From the NCBI GenBank assembly GCA_963663605.2, contig CAXXVF010000002.1:992001-1056000 (forward strand): a DNA stretch of 64,000 nucleotides, read 5' to 3'. The stretch's first letter is position 1. Each line of letters opens with the position of its first letter. Below, in pieces: positions 26,317-35,207 of this stretch. The position numbers and the translations under genes were made by a program. The DNA is from Sporobacter sp963663605 (GTDB lineage Bacteria > Bacillota > Clostridia > Oscillospirales > Oscillospiraceae). The notes below the pieces were generated by a model. The model did no database searches. It was not told the DNA's origin and saw only the letters and a program-made list of their open reading frames with translations.

Positions 26317-28122
26317 TCAATAAGAATAATTATGCTGATAATAGTATTCGATAATTTCGTAGTTTCTATAGAAGCTCTGCAGCCCGTCGGAAAGTTCCGG
26401 GGCCAGTATGCCGTTTTCCCTGTAATAGCCGGCGGCGCTGACGATGTCCACCGTACTGAAAAGTTCGTTTGAAGCCTTCATGAAAGCATTGCCCTCAAAA
26501 GAGCACAGCCGGAATACCTCGTTCATGAGAAAACAGGGCGAGATATCGCCGCCGTAACCCGTGAACTCGTTGTCCAGGAGGTCTTTGGCCGCGTCGTTTG
26601 CCCAGATCAGATAAGGCGTCTCATAGAAGTTATAAAAACCCTCCTCGGTGGACAGGTCGATATTGACGCCAAGCTCATGATAGCCCTCATAGGAATTGCC
26701 CAGCCACGGCATGTGATCCCCGAACATCACGACGACGACGGGTTCGTCCAGCTCACGGAAATAATCGATAAAGCCGGCGATGCGCTCGGTGGTGTCGGCG
26801 ATGCCCTCGAGATAGTTATTCAGAATGTTACGGGAGCTGTCGGAAAGGCTTCCCTGCTCGATATACATGGTGTCGCACGTCGTTTCCGAGTCGTACGGCC
26901 CGTGGTTCTGGTAAGACAGGTTGTAGCTGAAGTACGGCACGTCCGCGTCGCGCTCTTCATACAGGTTCAGGACTTCCGAGAAGAAATATGCGTCCGTCCG
27001 GTCTTCTGTTTCGAAGTCTTCCAGGAAATAATAGTTATCGAAGCCGAGGTTGAAGTTGACTTTGTCCCGGTCATAATACCAGTTATGACCGGAGTGGAAG
27101 CCCTCGGCATAGTATCCCTGCTGCTTCAAGTACCAGACATAGGAGTTTGTGACCGTCTGGCAGTCGTCCAGATGCGTATAGCCCGTCAGAAACGAGCGCT
27201 CGCTGTTGATCGTGCCGCCCGCGAAGGTGTTCGTCACGAGCGCGCCGTAAACGGATTCCGTCTGCAGCGCGTGCAGCGGGGCGTATACGTCCTCTTTAAA
27301 ATCAATGAGGCCGAACGTCGACAGGTCGGCGTAGGATTCGAGCATAACGCTTACGATGCTGACCTTTTTCCCGTCGGGGACAGCGTCGTCCGTGTAGGAA
27401 GCGAGAAGCGCCGCCGCCTTGTCCGCCTTGTAGCCGTCCGGCGGCTTTGAAGAATCGTCCTGCAGATTGTAAACGAAGGGGTATGTAAAGCCTCTGGCGA
27501 TGGATTTCTCGGCGTTGGACCAGATATTGATCGCGTAGGGGGCTTCCGTTTTATTATAGAGCTTTTCGCTCGAATACAGCGTCGCATAAGCGAGCACCGA
27601 CAGCATAACGATCACCGACGAGCCGATCAGGCGCGTTTTGCATTCGGGCTTATATTTGAGGAAAACAAACGACAGAAGCGTCCCGATCACGATATACGCG
27701 GCGGCAAGGTAAACCTTCCAGTTGACAACCAGCACATAGCCGGCGGCCTCGTTGCCCGCTTCGCCCGCCAGCGCGAAATCCGATATAATGAGCGGTTCGC
27801 TCCGGACCTGTATTTTGAAAAAGTCAACGATGCTCAGCGCCAGTATGATGACCGACGTGATGAGAAACGCGATCCAGGCCCTGCCGCCGAGAAAATATGC
27901 CAGAAAGATGATGAAAAGCGGCGGCAGCAGGTTCAGCGCCACGAGCACCGGGCTGCCGAAATACGCGTAGAACATCGGCATGCCGAAATAGGCCGCGCCG
28001 AGCATCATCGATATGAGTCCCACGCCGATCCCCAGCAGTATAAGCGCCGGGATAGTCAGCCACGGGGATTGCGCCAATGGGGACGGTTTCCGCCGGCGGC
28101 GCGATTTCTTTCTTTTTGTCAA
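26317..28122 (-). CDS. LtaS-family membrane sulfatase (lipoteichoic acid synthase-like)
   Basis: A 601-residue membrane phosphoglycerol transferase-like protein. The N-terminus is strongly basic (MTKRKKSRRRRKPSPL), followed by five hydrophobic segments (about 20-45, 55-75, 80-98, 132-150, 163-183), then an extracellular sulfatase-fold domain. NTFAGGTINSERSFLTG holds the likely catalytic Thr (GGT). HSGHNWYYDRD and VVMFGDHMPWLG supply the metal-binding His and Asp. Members polymerise glycerol phosphate or modify surface glycans. The start is TTG at 28122, overlapping the glyS stop by 4 bases. It could make lipoteichoic acid or another phosphoglycerol decoration. Confidence 0.9.
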   Translation of the reverse strand: MTKRKKSRRRRKPSPLAQSPWLTIPALILLGIGVGLISMMLGAAYFGMPMFYAYFGSPVLVALNLLPPLFIIFLAYFLGGRAWIAFLITSVIILALSIVDFFKIQVRSEPLIISDFALAGEAGNEAAGYVLVVNWKVYLAAAYIVIGTLLSFVFLKYKPECKTRLIGSSVIVMLSVLAYATLYSSEKLYNKTEAPYAINIWSNAEKSIARGFTYPFVYNLQDDSSKPPDGYKADKAAALLASYTDDAVPDGKKVSIVSVMLESYADLSTFGLIDFKEDVYAPLHALQTESVYGALVTNTFAGGTINSERSFLTGYTHLDDCQTVTNSYVWYLKQQGYYAEGFHSGHNWYYDRDKVNFNLGFDNYYFLEDFETEDRTDAYFFSEVLNLYEERDADVPYFSYNLSYQNHGPYDSETTCDTMYIEQGSLSDSSRNILNNYLEGIADTTERIAGFIDYFRELDEPVVVVMFGDHMPWLGNSYEGYHELGVNIDLSTEEGFYNFYETPYLIWANDAAKDLLDNEFTGYGGDISPCFLMNEVFRLCSFEGNAFMKASNELFSTVDIVSAAGYYRENGILAPELSDGLQSFYRNYEIIEYYYQHNYSY

Positions 28123-29522
28123 TACATTACCTTCTCTGCAAGATAGTGTACAAGCGCGTCGATCTTAATGCGTTCCTGCTGCATCGAGTCCCGCTCGCGC
28201 ACGGTGACGCAGCCGTCTTCCGGCGACTGGAAATCGTACGTCAGGCAGAAAGGCGTCCCGATCTCGTCCTGACGGCGGTAGCGCTTGCCGATGGAGCCGG
28301 TATCGTCAAAATCGGCCGCGAAGTGTTTTTGCAGGGTGTGATAGATCTCGGTCGCCGGCTCGGAGAGCTTCTTCGACAGCGGCAGCACCGCGCACTTGAC
28401 GGGCGCGAGCGCCGGGTGCAGGCGCAGCACGACGCGCGTGTCGTTTTTCTCCGCGTCGACGACTTCCTCGTCGTACGCGTCTATTAAAAACGCCAGCAGG
28501 ACGCGGTCCGCGCCCAAGGACGGCTCGATGACGTACGGGATATACTTCTCGCCCGTCTCCTGGTCGAAGTACTCGAGCGACTCGCCGGACGTCGTCTGGT
28601 GCGCCTTGAGGTCAAAGTCCGTACGGTCGGCAACGCCCCACAGCTCGCCCCAGCCGAACGGGAACTGGTATTCAAAGTCGGTCGTGGCGTTGGAATAGTG
28701 CGACAGCTCCTCCTGCTCGTGGTCTCGCAGGCGGATGTTTTCCTCTTTCATGCCGAGGCCCAGAAGCCAGTCGCGGCAGTAGGCGCGCCAGTAGTCGAAC
28801 CATTTGAGGTCCTCGCCGGGCTTGCAGAAGAATTCCAGCTCCATCTGCTCGAATTCACGGATGCGGAAGATGAAGTTGCCGGGCGTTATCTCGTTGCGGA
28901 ACGATTTGCCGATCTGGCAAACGCCGAACGGTATCTTCCGGCGCGTCGTGCGCTGGATGTTTTTAAAGTTGACGAAGATGCCCTGCGCCGTCTCCGGGCG
29001 CATGTACAGCTGCGCCGCCGAATCCTCCGTGACGCCCTGGAACGTCTTGAACATGAGGTTGAATTTGCGGATGTCCGTGAAGTCGGACTTGGCGCAGCCG
29101 GGGCACGGGATTTCCTTTTCCCGGATGTACGCGATAAGCGCGTCGCTCGTCATAGCCTCGACGTTGACGTCTGTAATCCCGTTTTCGGCGTTGTATTCCT
29201 CGATCAGCTTGTCCGCGCGGTGGCGCATCTTGCAGCCCTTGCAGTCGATGAGCGGGTCGTTGAACGTGGCAACGTGCCCGGATGCCGCCCAGACCTGCGG
29301 GTTCATGAGGATCGCGGAGTCGAGCCCGACGTTGTACGGGTTTTCCTGCACGAACTTCTTCCACCAGGCGCGCTTTAAGTTGTTTTTGAGCTCTACGCCC
29401 AGGGGGCCGTAGTCCCATGTGTTGGCGAGGCCGCCGTATATTTCGCTTCCCGCATAAACGAAGCCGCGCCCCTTACAGAGCGCAACGAGTTTGTCCATTG
29501 TCTTTTCCGTATTTAAAAGCAT
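28119..29522 (-). CDS. glyS: glycyl-tRNA synthetase, single-chain type
   Basis: A 467-residue homodimeric class II glycyl-tRNA synthetase (the GlyQS/GRS1 type, not the two-subunit alpha/beta enzyme). Class II motifs are visible: GSEIYGGLANTWDYGPLG at the start, MRPETAQGIFVNFKN, FRNEITPGNFIFRIREFEQMELEFFC (motif 2) and EPSLGADRVLLAFL (motif 3 region). A zinc-ribbon-like pair of CxxC or CxxxxC stretches occurs at CKGCKMRH and CPGCAKSDF. The ATG at 29522 follows GGAGG with 4-base spacing. It heads the operon with the LtaS-like gene and transketolase. The promoter is at 29605-29632. No T-box leader is evident. Confidence 0.96.
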   Translation of the reverse strand: MLLNTEKTMDKLVALCKGRGFVYAGSEIYGGLANTWDYGPLGVELKNNLKRAWWKKFVQENPYNVGLDSAILMNPQVWAASGHVATFNDPLIDCKGCKMRHRADKLIEEYNAENGITDVNVEAMTSDALIAYIREKEIPCPGCAKSDFTDIRKFNLMFKTFQGVTEDSAAQLYMRPETAQGIFVNFKNIQRTTRRKIPFGVCQIGKSFRNEITPGNFIFRIREFEQMELEFFCKPGEDLKWFDYWRAYCRDWLLGLGMKEENIRLRDHEQEELSHYSNATTDFEYQFPFGWGELWGVADRTDFDLKAHQTTSGESLEYFDQETGEKYIPYVIEPSLGADRVLLAFLIDAYDEEVVDAEKNDTRVVLRLHPALAPVKCAVLPLSKKLSEPATEIYHTLQKHFAADFDDTGSIGKRYRRQDEIGTPFCLTYDFQSPEDGCVTVRERDSMQQERIKIDALVHYLAEKVMY

Positions 29523-29604
29523 AATTCCTCCAGAGCGTTTTTGGGGATATTACCGTGTTAATAGTGTGTTTCACCGATAATATACGCAAATAATGTATCT
29601 TTAA

Positions 29605-29632
29605 ATTATAACCGATATGAATTTGTTGTCAA
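29605..29632 (-). promoter_or_regulatory. glyS operon promoter, perfect consensus boxes
   Basis: TTGACA (29627-29632), a 16-base spacer and TATAAT (29605-29610) on the minus strand, about 80 bases upstream of glyS. Confidence 0.8.
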
Positions 29633-29674
29633 CTGTTGGAACCGCTGAATCCGGGGCGCTTTTTCGCGTTATGC

Positions 29675-29703
29675 TTGCAATTATGGCGCTAATCGCTTAA
29701 AAT
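29675..29703 (+). promoter_or_regulatory. predicted mnmG promoter
   Basis: TTGCAA (29675-29680), 17 bases, TAAAAT (29698-29703), about 60 bases before mnmG and divergent from the glyS promoter. Confidence 0.6.
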
Positions 29704-29766
29704 TATTTTCCGAGCGCCGCACGCGGCGCGATATAAACGAAACTTTTTTACGACGGGGGTCATCCT

Positions 29767-31629
29767 ATGGCGTTTGACGCCGGACAATTTGATATCGCCG
29801 TTATCGGCGCGGGCCACGCCGGGATCGAGGCCGCGCTGGCCCCGGCGCGCCTCGGCGTCAAAACCGTCTGCTTTACGATCAACCTCGACTCGGTGGGCAA
29901 CATGCCGTGCAATCCCGCCATCGGCGGCACCGGCAAGGGCCACCTCGTACGCGAGCTCGACGCCCTGGGCGGCGAGATGGCGCGGGCGGCCGATAAAGCG
30001 TGCATCCAGTACCGGCTTTTAAACCGCGGCAAGGGGCCGGCCGTCCATTCGCTCCGGGCGCAGGCAGACCGCCGCCGGTATCAGGAAATCATGAAGCACA
30101 CGCTGGAGCTGCAGGACAATCTCAGCGTTAAGCAGGCCGAGATCGTCGAAATAACGGTCAAAGACGGCGCGGTCGAGTCCGTCGTGACGGAGACGGGCGC
30201 GCAGTATTTTGTGAAAGCCGCCGTCGTCTGCACCGGGACGTATCTGACCGGACGGACGATCGTCGGCGAGGTCATACGCGACAGCGGGCCGGACGGCACG
30301 CACGCGGCCACGCAGCTCGGTGACTGCCTCAAGGCGCTGGGGCTTAATATCGTCCGCTTCAAGACGGGCACGCCGCCGCGCATCAACACGCGGGGCGTCG
30401 ATTTTTCCAAAATGGAGCTGCAGCCCGGCGACGACGACCCCCTCCCCTTTTCGTTCGAGACAGCCGAGACGCCCAAAAATCAGGCGGTCTGCTGGCTGAC
30501 TTACACCAATGAGAAAACGCACGGGATTATCCGGCAAAATCTCGACCGCAGCCCGCTGTTTTCGGGCGTGATCGAGGGCGTCGGCCCGCGCTACTGCCCG
30601 TCCATCGAGGGCAAGATCGTCACCTTCCCCGACAAAAAGCGGCACCAGCTGTTTATCGAGCCGATGGGGCTTGACACGGAGGAGCTGTACGTGCAGGGGT
30701 TTTCCTCGTCTCTGCCGGAGGAGGTCCAGCTTCAGATGATGCGCACGATCCCCGGGCTGGAGCACGCGGAGATGATGCGCTGCGCGTACGCCATCGAATA
30801 CGACTGCGTGGACCCGACGGAGCTTCTGCCGACGCTGGAGGCCAAGAAGATCAAAGGGCTTTACGGCGCGGGGCAGTTCAACGGCTCGTCGGGCTACGAG
30901 GAGGCCGCCGTACAGGGCTTAGTCGCCGGGGTCAACGCGGCCTTGACGCTGAGGGGCGAGGAGCCGCTCGTCATCCGGCGCGACGAGGGCTATATCGGCG
31001 CGCTGATCGACGATCTCGTCACGAAGGGCACGAACGAGCCGTACCGCATGATGACGTCCCGCTCGGAGTACCGGCTGTATCACCGTCAGGACAACGCCGA
31101 CATTAGGATGGCACATCACGGGCACCGTTTGGGGCTCGTCTCCGACGAGCGGTATCAGCGCATTCTGGACAAATACAAAGCCGTCGACCTTGAGATCGAG
31201 CGGCTTGAAAAAACCTATATCCCGCCGACGCCGGAGCTCGACGCGCTGCTGACGTCAAAGGGGACGGCGAAGGCAAAATCCGGCGTAAGCCTGGCTGCGC
31301 TCCTGCGCCGCCCGCAGATCGATTACCCGAGCCTTGCGCCGTTTGACAAGGCGCGGCCCGCACTTGACCGCGCCGTTTGGGAACAGGCGGAGATTTCCGT
31401 CAAGTACGCGGGGTATATCAAGCGGCAGATGCGGCAGGTCGAGGAGATGCGCCGCATGGAATCCGTCAGGCTCTCCCCCGACCTCGACTACCTCAGCATG
31501 CAGGGGCTGCGCCTTGAAGCGCGCCAAAAGCTCGCCCAGATCAAACCATTGAACTTGGGTCAGGCCTCGCGTATTTCCGGCGTTTCTCCGGCCGATGTCG
31601 CCGCATTGATGATCTGGCTGGGGAAGTGA
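29767..31629 (+). CDS. mnmG: tRNA uridine-5-carboxymethylaminomethyl modification enzyme MnmG (GidA)
   Basis: A 620-residue full-length MnmG, the FAD-dependent partner of MnmE in wobble-uridine modification. The FAD Rossmann motif VIGAGHAGIEAALAPARLG starts at about residue 12. The family signature NPAIGGTGKGHLVRELDALGG follows, then LKTGTPPRI-type sequence (RFKTGTPPRINTRG) and GLYGAGQFNGSSGYEEAAVQG. The C-terminal helical domain ends with ISGVSPADVAALMIWLGK, the usual MnmE/tRNA-binding end. The ATG at 29767 has GGGGGT upstream. It is monocistronic, ending in the hairpin at 31656-31685, and is separated from mnmE by the glyS operon. Confidence 0.97.
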   Translation: MAFDAGQFDIAVIGAGHAGIEAALAPARLGVKTVCFTINLDSVGNMPCNPAIGGTGKGHLVRELDALGGEMARAADKACIQYRLLNRGKGPAVHSLRAQADRRRYQEIMKHTLELQDNLSVKQAEIVEITVKDGAVESVVTETGAQYFVKAAVVCTGTYLTGRTIVGEVIRDSGPDGTHAATQLGDCLKALGLNIVRFKTGTPPRINTRGVDFSKMELQPGDDDPLPFSFETAETPKNQAVCWLTYTNEKTHGIIRQNLDRSPLFSGVIEGVGPRYCPSIEGKIVTFPDKKRHQLFIEPMGLDTEELYVQGFSSSLPEEVQLQMMRTIPGLEHAEMMRCAYAIEYDCVDPTELLPTLEAKKIKGLYGAGQFNGSSGYEEAAVQGLVAGVNAALTLRGEEPLVIRRDEGYIGALIDDLVTKGTNEPYRMMTSRSEYRLYHRQDNADIRMAHHGHRLGLVSDERYQRILDKYKAVDLEIERLEKTYIPPTPELDALLTSKGTAKAKSGVSLAALLRRPQIDYPSLAPFDKARPALDRAVWEQAEISVKYAGYIKRQMRQVEEMRRMESVRLSPDLDYLSMQGLRLEARQKLAQIKPLNLGQASRISGVSPADVAALMIWLGK

Positions 31630-31655
31630 CAACCAGCTGAATACTTAAATTAGAC

Positions 31656-31685
31656 AAGACCTCCCCGCAAGGGGAGGCCTTATAT
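31656..31685 (+). terminator. mnmG terminator
   Basis: CCTCCCC/GGGGAGG stem with GCAA tetraloop, followed by CCTTATATTT. Beyond it, up to 31834, the sequence is AT-rich with nothing recognised. Confidence 0.7.
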
Positions 31686-31834
31686 TTAAGGATTATTGGA
31701 TGGGCGGTGTATCCATCATCTCAGGTACTCACATGGTGATGAGTGTGTCGGGAACCATTTCCGACCTCAATAACCCTATATATTAAGTATATGTGATTCT
31801 TTATCTTTATAATACGGCAAAACCTATTGTTCGT

Positions 31835-32629
31835 TTATACAAGGAGTTCAATTAGAGCGGTAACAAGAGGAATCACCGTAGCCCCACCTACACAAAGGGC
31901 TTTTAACGCAGTTAAGAAACTTTTTTTGGGCTTTATATTAGCCTTAATATCTTCTTCAATCTGATTAATAATTTCGGTAATAACGTCATGATTTTCAAGT
32001 TTTTCTATCTGTAATGTATCTCGTATTTCGGTTATTAATTCTTCTGCATCTGCTTTTATATCATTACTAATTGTCACATTGTTGGTAACATTTCCATCAA
32101 TATTACTTCCAATAACCACAGTTGAATAAGCAGCCGTGATACCGCTCTGTGTAGTAGGTTTATCTTTCTCTTCTTCTCGTAAAGCTTTTTCATAGCACTG
32201 CCGTAAATATTCTCCGATATAGTCAATTAATGGATCGATTATATGTTCAATAAATTTCCTCATTTCGTCATTAGTTGTAGACTTTGTACTTGTATAAAAA
32301 ACTGTTCCATATAAACGCGTAAAATCACCATCAAACTCTTCAATAGCATATGTAAGCATTTGAAACTCTAGAGAAATTTCTTCTTTAGTAATAGGGCTAA
32401 TTTCAAATGGATCTAACCAGTCTCTTGATTTTATTATTTTTTGTATATCATACGAATGTATGTTACTCTCATTTATAAAATCTGTTATGAGCTCCTGTTG
32501 TTTTATTACTGATATAAACCGCTTTAGATTTGTATCACACTGTGAATAATCTGTATGGCTTAAACGTCTGGCAACATTTCTGAATTCTAATGAAATCTCC
32601 TGTATTTCATAACTTGTATAATGCCTCAT
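31835..32629 (-). CDS. AT-rich gene for a helical protein with C-terminal membrane segment, unknown
   Basis: A 264-residue protein I do not recognise as a named family. Residues 1 to about 155 are predicted mostly helical and charged. Residues about 160-195 are a Thr/Ser/Asn-rich beta-like patch (AAYSTVVIGSNIDGNVTNNVTISND). Then comes a helix (ADAEELITEIRDTLQIEKLENHDVITEII) and a hydrophobic C-terminus (FLTALKALCVGGATVIPLVTALIELLV, split here by a turn) able to insert in a membrane. This layout recalls effectors in bacterial conflict systems, which is inference only. It starts 4 bases inside the zinc-ribbon gene end, so the pair is coupled. Base composition is far more AT-rich than its neighbours. 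Confidence 0.7.
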   Translation of the reverse strand: MRHYTSYEIQEISLEFRNVARRLSHTDYSQCDTNLKRFISVIKQQELITDFINESNIHSYDIQKIIKSRDWLDPFEISPITKEEISLEFQMLTYAIEEFDGDFTRLYGTVFYTSTKSTTNDEMRKFIEHIIDPLIDYIGEYLRQCYEKALREEEKDKPTTQSGITAAYSTVVIGSNIDGNVTNNVTISNDIKADAEELITEIRDTLQIEKLENHDVITEIINQIEEDIKANIKPKKSFLTALKALCVGGATVIPLVTALIELLV

Positions 32630-33066
32630 TTAGCAATCCTCCCACAATATGGACAATAAAAGCCTGATATTATATCTAATGGCATTAACGCCATAGGCTT
32701 TTTACAGCAATTAATAATTATATGATGCATGCCATAGTCGCGATTTTTAAAAGTTAAATCCGAATCCACTTCCGAAATTGGATTGGTTGTAATTTTGATA
32801 TATTCAGAATTAAAATCCTTAAAAGCATTTGCGAAAATTTTTTCTGCTTCGACATATGCGATTTTAATAGCTTCTTCAGCTATCTCTTCTGGCCAAAAAG
32901 TGTTCAAAGATTCAGAAATACCACAAATAGGGCAACATATATCTTCTTGTAATTCGTCGTTTAAATATGTACAGTCTACCTTAAACCTCGATTTACATCT
33001 ATCACATTGTAAAGTAACCAAACCGTTTTCATCGGCTTGCAAAGATGCTTTTCCGATAGTTGACAT
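32626..33066 (-). CDS. AT-rich gene for a double zinc-ribbon protein, unknown
   Basis: A 146-residue soluble protein with two cysteine clusters: C20-x2-C23 (LQCDRCKSRFKVDC) with CCPIC (about 44-48), and near the C-terminus CCKKP with YCPYCGRIAK. The spacing suggests two zinc ribbons flanking a helical middle (EEIAEEAIKIAYVEAEKIFANAFKDF). Such ribbons bind nucleic acid or protein partners. It is the first gene of a two-gene AT-rich unit with a TATAAT promoter at 33121 and GGGGG before the ATG. Its end overlaps the membrane-protein gene by 4 bases. I cannot name the family. Confidence 0.72.
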   Translation of the reverse strand: MSTIGKASLQADENGLVTLQCDRCKSRFKVDCTYLNDELQEDICCPICGISESLNTFWPEEIAEEAIKIAYVEAEKIFANAFKDFNSEYIKITTNPISEVDSDLTFKNRDYGMHHIIINCCKKPMALMPLDIISGFYCPYCGRIAK

Positions 33067-33120
33067 ATCTAACCCCCTTAATCATTATCTTTAATCACCC
33101 AATTATACCTTTTTAGTAAT

Positions 33121-33150
33121 ATTATACCACAAGCAAAAATATAAAGTAAA
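33121..33150 (-). promoter_or_regulatory. predicted promoter of the AT-rich two-gene cassette
   Basis: TTTACT (33145-33150), 18 bases, TATAAT (33121-33126) on the minus strand, about 55 bases before the zinc-ribbon gene. Confidence 0.55.
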
Positions 33151-33179
33151 TTATATATATTAATCAATATAAAACTCCT

Positions 33180-33760
33180 TTAATTCCAGCGGGGCATGGG
33201 GCAGAGCCCCATACATTTTAGGGTGGCGGGTGGGATTAGATAATTTGGATATCAACCCGACAAACAATAAAAGCGGAAACCGGGCGGGGCGTTTTACAAT
33301 CCTCAGTCGGCGGAGCCGACAGTGACGTTGAAAGGAGCCTTTAATCGCGCAAGCCTCTGCGGAGGCTTGTTACCGCCTGACGGCGACGCGATTTCAAAGG
33401 GGGACCAGTCCCCCTTTGAGGAACCCCCAGCTCTCCGAGGGGATGGAGAACACGGCGGGCGGCCACGCAGGGCCGCCCCTACGGGTATGGAGTAACGAGA
33501 GAACAATATAAGCATCGACCCGGAGTAACGATGTACGGACGCGACGGGCGCGGTTGGCCGTGGAAAAGCGGCGGGCGAACACAGTTCGCCCCTACAAGGT
33601 GCGTTTGATCGTGAGGCGGCGGCCCGATGAAGGCATCGGGCCCTACAAGGACGAGGCACCGCATTGGATATCCCCTATGGGCGGCGGACGGCCACGCAGG
33701 GCCGACCCTACGGGGACGATATGCGTTCCGATAGCGGCGGCGATGCAAATAACGGCGGAC
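33180..33760 (+). repeat. large intergenic repeat mosaic
   Basis: Contains in order: a module D hairpin with ATGGGGC/GCCCCAT arms (about 33186-33215), module B (about 33298-33325, GTCGGC/GCCGAC arms), the module C element (about 33345-33450), then REP-like hairpins GGGCGGCC...GGCCGCCC-CTAC (about 33457-33482), GGGCGAAC/GTTCGCCC-CTAC (about 33574-33596) and GGCCCGATG/CATCGGGCC-CTAC (about 33620-33645), and a mutated copy near 33690-33715. No gene is supported. Confidence 0.85.
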
Positions 33761-33790
33761 GGTCAATGGCTGTTGCTAAAAACATATAAT

Positions 33791-33816
33791 AAGGGAAGGG
33801 CCGCAGCCCTTCCCTT
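33791..33816. terminator. terminator of the DnaJ-membrane protein gene
   Basis: AAGGGAAGGGC and GCCCTTCCCTT form an 11-bp perfect stem with CGCA loop, 7 bases beyond the stop codon. On the minus strand it is followed by ATTATATGTTTTT. Confidence 0.7.
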
Positions 33817-33822
33817 GCTTGA

Positions 33823-34209
33823 TCATGCATGGATATTTAAAAGGATCGTCAGGAATAAAAGAACGACAAAAATAAAAAACACCGCACCCAATACAATCAA
33901 CGCTATTTTTAAACCTCTGGTTTTGGCTTTCTGAGAATGATCAGATGTGCCCGTGTTCGTGTCCTTCTGATTTCGAGCCCGATTTTCGGCAGCGTTTTGC
34001 GCGTTTAATTGATTATCGTATATATTTCTTTTTATCGGATTACGAAGCACTTTATAAGCGTCGATTATTTCCTGCGTTTTATCAGCCGCGAACTGTTTGT
34101 CTCCCTGGTATTTGTCGGGATGAAAAGCGATGATCATCTGATGATACGCTTTTTTGATTTCAGCATCTTCCGCAGTGCGGCTGATGCCGAGAATATCATA
34201 ATACGTCAT
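33823..34209 (-). CDS. J-domain protein with C-terminal membrane helix
   Basis: A 128-residue protein. Residues 1-66 are a canonical J domain (MTYYDILGISRTAEDAEIKK, HPDKY with the essential HPD, AYKVLRNPIKRNIYD). A polar linker rich in Asn/Gln/Lys follows (about 67-95), then one transmembrane helix (about 100-123, LKIALIVLGAVFFIFVVLLF). It would recruit DnaK to the membrane inner face. It lacks the Gly/Phe and zinc domains of DnaJ itself. The ATG at 34209 follows AAAGGTG; the longer frame lacks a site. It lies just downstream of the NYN-LOTUS gene with its own promoter at 34292. Confidence 0.9.
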   Translation of the reverse strand: MTYYDILGISRTAEDAEIKKAYHQMIIAFHPDKYQGDKQFAADKTQEIIDAYKVLRNPIKRNIYDNQLNAQNAAENRARNQKDTNTGTSDHSQKAKTRGLKIALIVLGAVFFIFVVLLFLTILLNIHA

Positions 34210-34291
34210 AAAACACCTTTCCGGGTCGCGATTGACCGGAGGCAACAAATTTCTTTGCCCGGTTATGGAGCATCGCAAGTATTTGTGACAT

Positions 34292-34321
34292 ATTATACCA
34301 CTTTATGTATCTATTTGTCGA
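34292..34321 (-). promoter_or_regulatory. predicted promoter of the J-domain gene
   Basis: TCGACA (34316-34321), 18 bases, TATAAT (34292-34297) on the minus strand. The box layout equals that of the NYN gene promoter at 35208. Confidence 0.5.
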
Positions 34322-35128
34322 TTATTTCAGCTTGATATATATAATTTTTTCATCTTTGATCACTTCAAATAAATCCAGCGACATAATGAACTGCACAAAC
34401 TTCTTGCTTCCAAAGTTACGCACATCAAAATCCGGAAAGCGCTTGTTGAGCAAATCGCCAAGCAGTCCGGACGTTATCAACCCGTCGTCATCCGAGTTTT
34501 CTTCAATTATTTCTTTTAAGGAACGCTTTATAACACGAATATCGGAGCCCGGTTTTTTCTGCTGCTCCTTTACCGGTGCAGCCTGATTTGAAGGTTCATC
34601 CGATTGTTTCTTTGCTGCAGCTTTTTTAGCGGACGTATCCCGCGTCTTTTTACCGGCTGTTTTTTGTTCCGCTGTTTTCCCGCCGCTGTCGGACGAATAC
34701 AAAATGTCGAGATATGAAAACTTGTTGCACGCGGATATAAATGAGTTCGGCGTTTTTTGCTCGCCCATACCTAAAACAAACATTTCCGATTCTCTTAACC
34801 GTGCGGCCAGTCTTGTAAAGTCGCTGTCCGAGGAGACAATACAAAAGCCGTCAAGCCGGCCAAGGTACAACAGATCCATCGCATCAATAATCAAAGATGA
34901 ATCGGACGAGTTTTTCCCTTTTGTATTGCTGTACTGTTGAATCGGCTGAATGGAATTATCCAGTACGACATCTTTCCATGAGCTCATCTCCGGCGTTGTC
35001 CAATTCCCGTATATGCGTTTATAAATCACATTGCCCAAGTTATTTGCTTCGCTCAATATGACCGCTATATACTTGCTTGCGATGTTTTCAGCGTCAATAA
35101 GTACCGCCAGCTTCATTTCATTTTCCAT
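34322..35128 (-). CDS. NYN (LabA/DUF88) domain protein with C-terminal OST-HTH/LOTUS domain
   Basis: A 268-residue protein. The N-terminal NYN domain (about 6-140) has a PIN-like RNase fold with acidic residues in LAVLIDAENI, SDSSLIIDAMDLLY and FCIVSSDSDFTRLAARLRE. A Lys/Ala/Gln-rich linker follows (about 148-195). A C-terminal OST-HTH/LOTUS domain ends it (IRVIKRSLKEIIEENSDDDG through FGSKKFVQFIMSLDLFEV), which in other proteins binds RNA or G-quadruplexes. The pairing suggests an RNA-targeting nuclease. The ATG at 35128 follows AGGAGA; an upstream ATG at 35149 lacks a site. It stands alone with promoter 35208-35237. Confidence 0.9.
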   Translation of the reverse strand: MENEMKLAVLIDAENIASKYIAVILSEANNLGNVIYKRIYGNWTTPEMSSWKDVVLDNSIQPIQQYSNTKGKNSSDSSLIIDAMDLLYLGRLDGFCIVSSDSDFTRLAARLRESEMFVLGMGEQKTPNSFISACNKFSYLDILYSSDSGGKTAEQKTAGKKTRDTSAKKAAAKKQSDEPSNQAAPVKEQQKKPGSDIRVIKRSLKEIIEENSDDDGLITSGLLGDLLNKRFPDFDVRNFGSKKFVQFIMSLDLFEVIKDEKIIYIKLK

Positions 35129-35207
35129 CGATTGTTCTCCTAAGCTCATATCATTTGGTGTATATAAATTCTTTTTATAGTATTTTGCAGGCGTATGCGT
35201 TGTGTAA

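Noticed and set aside
29523..29604. T-box leader upstream of glyS
   Set aside because: The leader is about 80 bases and shows no T-box sequence or terminator/antiterminator pair; alaS has an even shorter leader.
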